64,000 nucleotides of DNA from UBA4416 sp964543545 (GTDB lineage Bacteria; Bacteroidota; Bacteroidia; B-17B0; Aurantibacillaceae): contig CAZIYT010000002.1 in assembly GCA_964543545.1 (NCBI GenBank), forward strand, positions 248,001 to 312,000, in the 5' to 3' direction. A program made the translations under genes and the position numbers. This document shows, piece after piece, positions 61,801 to 64,000 of this stretch. Every line of letters begins with the position of its first letter. Position 1 is the first letter of the stretch. The notes beneath the pieces were generated by a model, which had not been told where the DNA came from, did not search any database, and saw only the letters and a program-made list of their open reading frames with translations.

Positions 61801-64000
61801 TGATGAAAGTGGTCGGGATCTCCGATGATAATACCATTGGCAGTACCGCTACCGCAGGAACAACCGGCGATCTGTATTCATCCGGTGTTGGTGCCAATCA
61901 TAAAAAATATTTGTTTTTCGAGCTGACGGAAAATCTCAATTATAATTCGGATCCTGCGCAGGCAAAAGCGCTCATTACGAAGAATTATCTGAAGGACATT
62001 CATGAAGGAGGAAAATACCTGTATTTCCGTTTCCTGGTAAATCTCACGAATACCAATAATGTGCCGACGCAAAACACGGGTGACCACTTCGAATATGTAT
62101 CGGGCTATGCCGAACTGAATGGTGAAACCCCCGATTGCGGGATCGTGCCCGGCCTGATGTCTAATGGCCGCCAGGTAGGCTTCGTGCAGTTAAACGATGT
62201 GGTGCGCGATGACAAGACCTCTGTTGGAAGTCTCTTAAAAACAAACCCTATTACCAAAGCGGCCCTCAATTTCGGTAAGGTGAATTACAACAACCTGGTG
62301 TGGGACGCTTCTTTTTCTCCTCCTTCCGATGTGGTGGATGCCTTAAAGCAACTGGCCTCCGAGGCTACAGGCGGACCTTTTAAAACGATCATGCAGGCGA
62401 TCAAGGGACCGAACAACAGCCTGATGGGTAAAAAGTATTGCCAGGAATTCGTCTATGGCAAATCCTGGATCCGGCTTTATAACCCGAACGGACATAAATT
62501 CGGCGGTGGCTCACGGGTGAAATCCTTAAGCATCAATGATAGCTGGAGCGATATGACGGGTGGGCAGCAAAGCTCGGAATACGGGCAGGATTACTCATAC
62601 GAAACAACCTTGAATGGGGAGAGCATCAGCTCCGGTGTAGCTTCTTATGAGCCGATGCTTGGTGGCGATGAAAATCCTTTCCGTCAGCCGGTATTCATGG
62701 GGCCTAATAAATTTACGATGCTTGTTCCTGATGAGCGCTTCTTCATGGAAGAGCCTTTTGGCGAAACGTTTTTTCCTTCCGCTTCGGTTTCCTATAGCAA
62801 GGTAAAAGTGAAAAACAGAATACCGGCAGATGCCAATGTTAAAACACATGGCACGGGTTCTGTGGTACATGAGTTTTATACCGCCAAAGATTACCCGACC
62901 ATTACGTCGCATACGCCCATCAATCCGAAGCAATACAAGCCACCATTGGGAGGTCTGCTCAAGATCATGTCGCGCGATTATGTGTCTGCTTCGCAGGGCT
63001 ACGTGATTAAGCTGAATGATATGCACGGGAAGCCGAAGGGCCAGTCTGTATATGCGGAAGGCTCTGCAACAGCGCTCAGCAAAGTGGAATATTTTTACAA
63101 GACGAAAGGGAATGGCTACACGGACTATGGCCTGATTGACATCCATTCAGATGCACGCTGTACGCCGAACGAGCTGGATAATTCCTGCGTGGTGATTGAT
63201 CCGAAGGGAGATATCCGGAAAACCACGATAGGCGTGGATTTTGATGCCGTGGCCGATTTCAGGGAAACACAAACCACCTCGGTGATGGGAGGCGCACAGA
63301 TCAACCTGTCGATGTTCCTGGTAGGGGTCTTTCCTGGTATTGTGCCTTCTGTATGGCCGGATTTCAGCTATGAAAAAACCCGCTTCCGTTCGGCGGTCAT
63401 GACCAAGGTGATCAGCCAGTATGCTATCCTGGAAAAAACAACTGCCCACGACAATGGCTCCAGTGTTACGACCTCCAACCTGGCTTTCGATTCACAAACA
63501 GGAGATGTACTGGTGACAAAAACCAAAAACGATTTCCACGACGATATTTATTCGCTGAAGTATCCTGCCTTTTGGGGCTACGACCTGATGGGGCCGGCTT
63601 ATAAAAACATCGGCTACAGCGAAGTGGTGAGTTTCTCTTCGCCGGGAGTGGCTGTGGTAGCACGTCCCGACCTCTTCCAGGTGGGCGACGAAGTAAGCCT
63701 TGGAGCCGGGAATAGGGGTTGGGTGTGTAGTGTAGATCCAGGAAGCATGGTAAGCATTATGGACCAGGCCGGAAACCTCTCGGCTACAGGAACGAATGTG
63801 ACGGTGAAAGTATTGCGTTCGGGCAGGCGTAACCTGCTCGGCTCCCCTATGGCCTCTCTTACGAGCATGGTCAACCCGGTGGACTATGGAAACGATGGCC
63901 TCGATGCGAAGCTGGATGTGAGAACCTCTCCGGGCAAGGATTATAAAATCCTCAACACCTCCGCTATTGAATACAGCGACCAGTGGCAAACCTTTAAAGG
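58818..64000 (+). CDS. second giant RHS-type protein, 3-prime end outside window
   Basis: The frame is open for 1727 codons from ATG 58818 to the right edge. It starts MAKLFGTTRRKRIISFFLL, a long signal peptide to about residue 34, then the typical RHS-family N terminus: PEVQAFTPVST, DLTSGDFRYNIPLMDVGG, YSSGIGMDDEASWTGLGW and the GSINRSMRGLPDDF segment. GYAELNGETPDCG and YKNIGYSEVVSFSSPGV recur in related giant RHS proteins. The usual RHS core and C-terminal domain must lie outside. It starts seven bases after the lipoprotein gene and is the fourth visible gene of the same operon. Confidence 0.9.
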   Translation, partial: MAKLFGTTRRKRIISFFLLITLVSEIVTPTATFALTGGPSQPEVQAFTPVSTAEMVDLTSGDFRYNIPLMDVGGYPLNIAYSSGIGMDDEASWTGLGWNLNVGSINRSMRGLPDDFKGEVIEKEFNMKDNNTFGVTVGAGLELFGYQKPKSSTKTKGKLNLGLGISYNNYTGIGMEQSASIGISASNPAKGSMNASLGMKSSNSGGLTITPNLSFSANVDKNQKGDETTTGSASIGIGMSMNSRAGLKDLSVNASYDRSKEKSHKETDKEGKETGNVIVDATMGRGGTGSSGVIDFGASTYMPRIQNSMVNTSVAVNFKFGTTVFGLDGDVTLGGYFSNQSLKDRYTSTAAYGYMFSQAGQHSDNVLMDFNREKDQSFSRYTKNLPVTNQTFDIFSVSGQGIGGAFRPFRSEVGYVFDNKSTNTSDSYSGSGELAATQTAHLGVNISVIDVNTVAGKWEDDNDAKDRLYARNTSANKDYEPYYFKEVGEKSADDVQGALYTALGGDEAYRIKIDKLIDHRATNELEKWSGGATIPVPAANYIPERQKRNQVLSTLNFNEAKQYGLDKKIYNRQYAGNTSMNISTSAKVHHIAEITALRIDGSRYIYGLPAYNTHQEEITFNASSTTNTGNNAVTPANASYTSTSGNVSYNAQDISVDNKKGIDHYYNRVKTPAYAHSYLLTAIVSPDYVDVSDNGPDDSDFGNYTKFEYEKVYNTAKASDKFGWRMPYEAGKANFNESGKSIENDDQGNLVYGEKELWFVKKITTRSYVAVFELGDRHDALAAQSVNGGLGSNPTKTKYLKSIALYAKPEYDADAANNYVNAVPIKVVHFVYDYSLCPGVPNNDGLPETVNGSEINVAKGKGKLTLKEVYFTYGKSDKAKVNKYKFNYGQVLSGSSQLNNFAYHPKAYDRWGNYMPLNNDPAAYTNPSIPTNYAYNSALNNAEYPYVDQFSKAHADFRASAWNLSQIDLPSGAVIKVNYESDDYAFVQNRPAMQMMKVVGISDDNTIGSTATAGTTGDLYSSGVGANHKKYLFFELTENLNYNSDPAQAKALITKNYLKDIHEGGKYLYFRFLVNLTNTNNVPTQNTGDHFEYVSGYAELNGETPDCGIVPGLMSNGRQVGFVQLNDVVRDDKTSVGSLLKTNPITKAALNFGKVNYNNLVWDASFSPPSDVVDALKQLASEATGGPFKTIMQAIKGPNNSLMGKKYCQEFVYGKSWIRLYNPNGHKFGGGSRVKSLSINDSWSDMTGGQQSSEYGQDYSYETTLNGESISSGVASYEPMLGGDENPFRQPVFMGPNKFTMLVPDERFFMEEPFGETFFPSASVSYSKVKVKNRIPADANVKTHGTGSVVHEFYTAKDYPTITSHTPINPKQYKPPLGGLLKIMSRDYVSASQGYVIKLNDMHGKPKGQSVYAEGSATALSKVEYFYKTKGNGYTDYGLIDIHSDARCTPNELDNSCVVIDPKGDIRKTTIGVDFDAVADFRETQTTSVMGGAQINLSMFLVGVFPGIVPSVWPDFSYEKTRFRSAVMTKVISQYAILEKTTAHDNGSSVTTSNLAFDSQTGDVLVTKTKNDFHDDIYSLKYPAFWGYDLMGPAYKNIGYSEVVSFSSPGVAVVARPDLFQVGDEVSLGAGNRGWVCSVDPGSMVSIMDQAGNLSATGTNVTVKVLRSGRRNLLGSPMASLTSMVNPVDYGNDGLDAKLDVRTSPGKDYKILNTSAIEYSDQWQTFK

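Noticed and set aside
1..64000. CRISPR arrays, tRNA and rRNA genes, prophage and complete insertion sequences.
   Set aside because: No regularly spaced direct repeats, tRNA cloverleaf with conserved T-loop, or transposase or integrase gene was found.

Overview
The window looks like chromosomal DNA of a member of the Bacteroidota. The evidence is two proteins with type IX secretion (T9SS) C-terminal sorting domains, promoters of the TTG/TAnnTTTG type used by this phylum, few Shine-Dalgarno sequences, GSCFA and WG-repeat proteins, and intergenic palindromic repeats of kinds seen in these genomes. Class or genus cannot be fixed from the sequence alone; a chitinophaga- or sphingobacterium-like organism would fit. 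No rRNA, tRNA or CRISPR array was found.

Region by region. (1) 1-3976, minus strand: the end of a polysaccharide locus, with dTDP-glucose dehydratase, a WcaJ-type sugar transferase, a lipoprotein and a Gfo/Idh/MocA oxidoreductase. (2) 4116-7744: Pcm methyltransferase, an outer-membrane protein, a 257-bp MITE-like element, a deoxyhypusine-synthase-family enzyme and a SpoIIAA-like protein. (3) 7866-13066: an unknown helical protein and a glycosyltransferase, then the classic thrS-infC-rpmI-rplT cluster, in which infC has no AUG start. (4) 13159-18792: YceI, MarR, a MiaE-like hydroxylase, three related small cysteine-patterned lipoproteins, a MauE-thioredoxin fusion and a WG-repeat protein. (5) 18880-31376: mostly housekeeping genes (HAD phosphatase, GSCFA/membrane pair, ndk, nrnA-like, a T9SS esterase, a DOPA-dioxygenase-like enzyme, maeB, lon). 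(6) 31482-41822: a cobalamin riboswitch in front of a T9SS surface protein, then upp, a DMT transporter, a BtuF-like protein, UspA, a CDF transporter with a coupled small gene, an ABC ATPase and a CCA-adding-type enzyme.

(7) 42184-64000 is the accessory region. It has a LytTR-only protein, a LytS-type sensor kinase with a large two-component-propeller ectodomain, a LytTR response regulator, and a 2917-residue RHS/YD-repeat protein. These are followed by a repeat-rich secreted protein, an OmpH/Skp-like protein, a lipoprotein and a second giant RHS-type gene that runs off the right edge. I read this as a regulated surface or polymorphic-toxin-like locus, with its own candidate periplasmic chaperone and lipoprotein. 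The regulatory link is inferred from position only.

The strongest leads are this RHS locus and its LytTR duplication, the B12 riboswitch controlling a surface protein rather than an obvious transporter, the MITE-like palindrome element, the small-lipoprotein family beside a thiol-redox fusion, and the non-AUG infC start with a perfect GGAGG.
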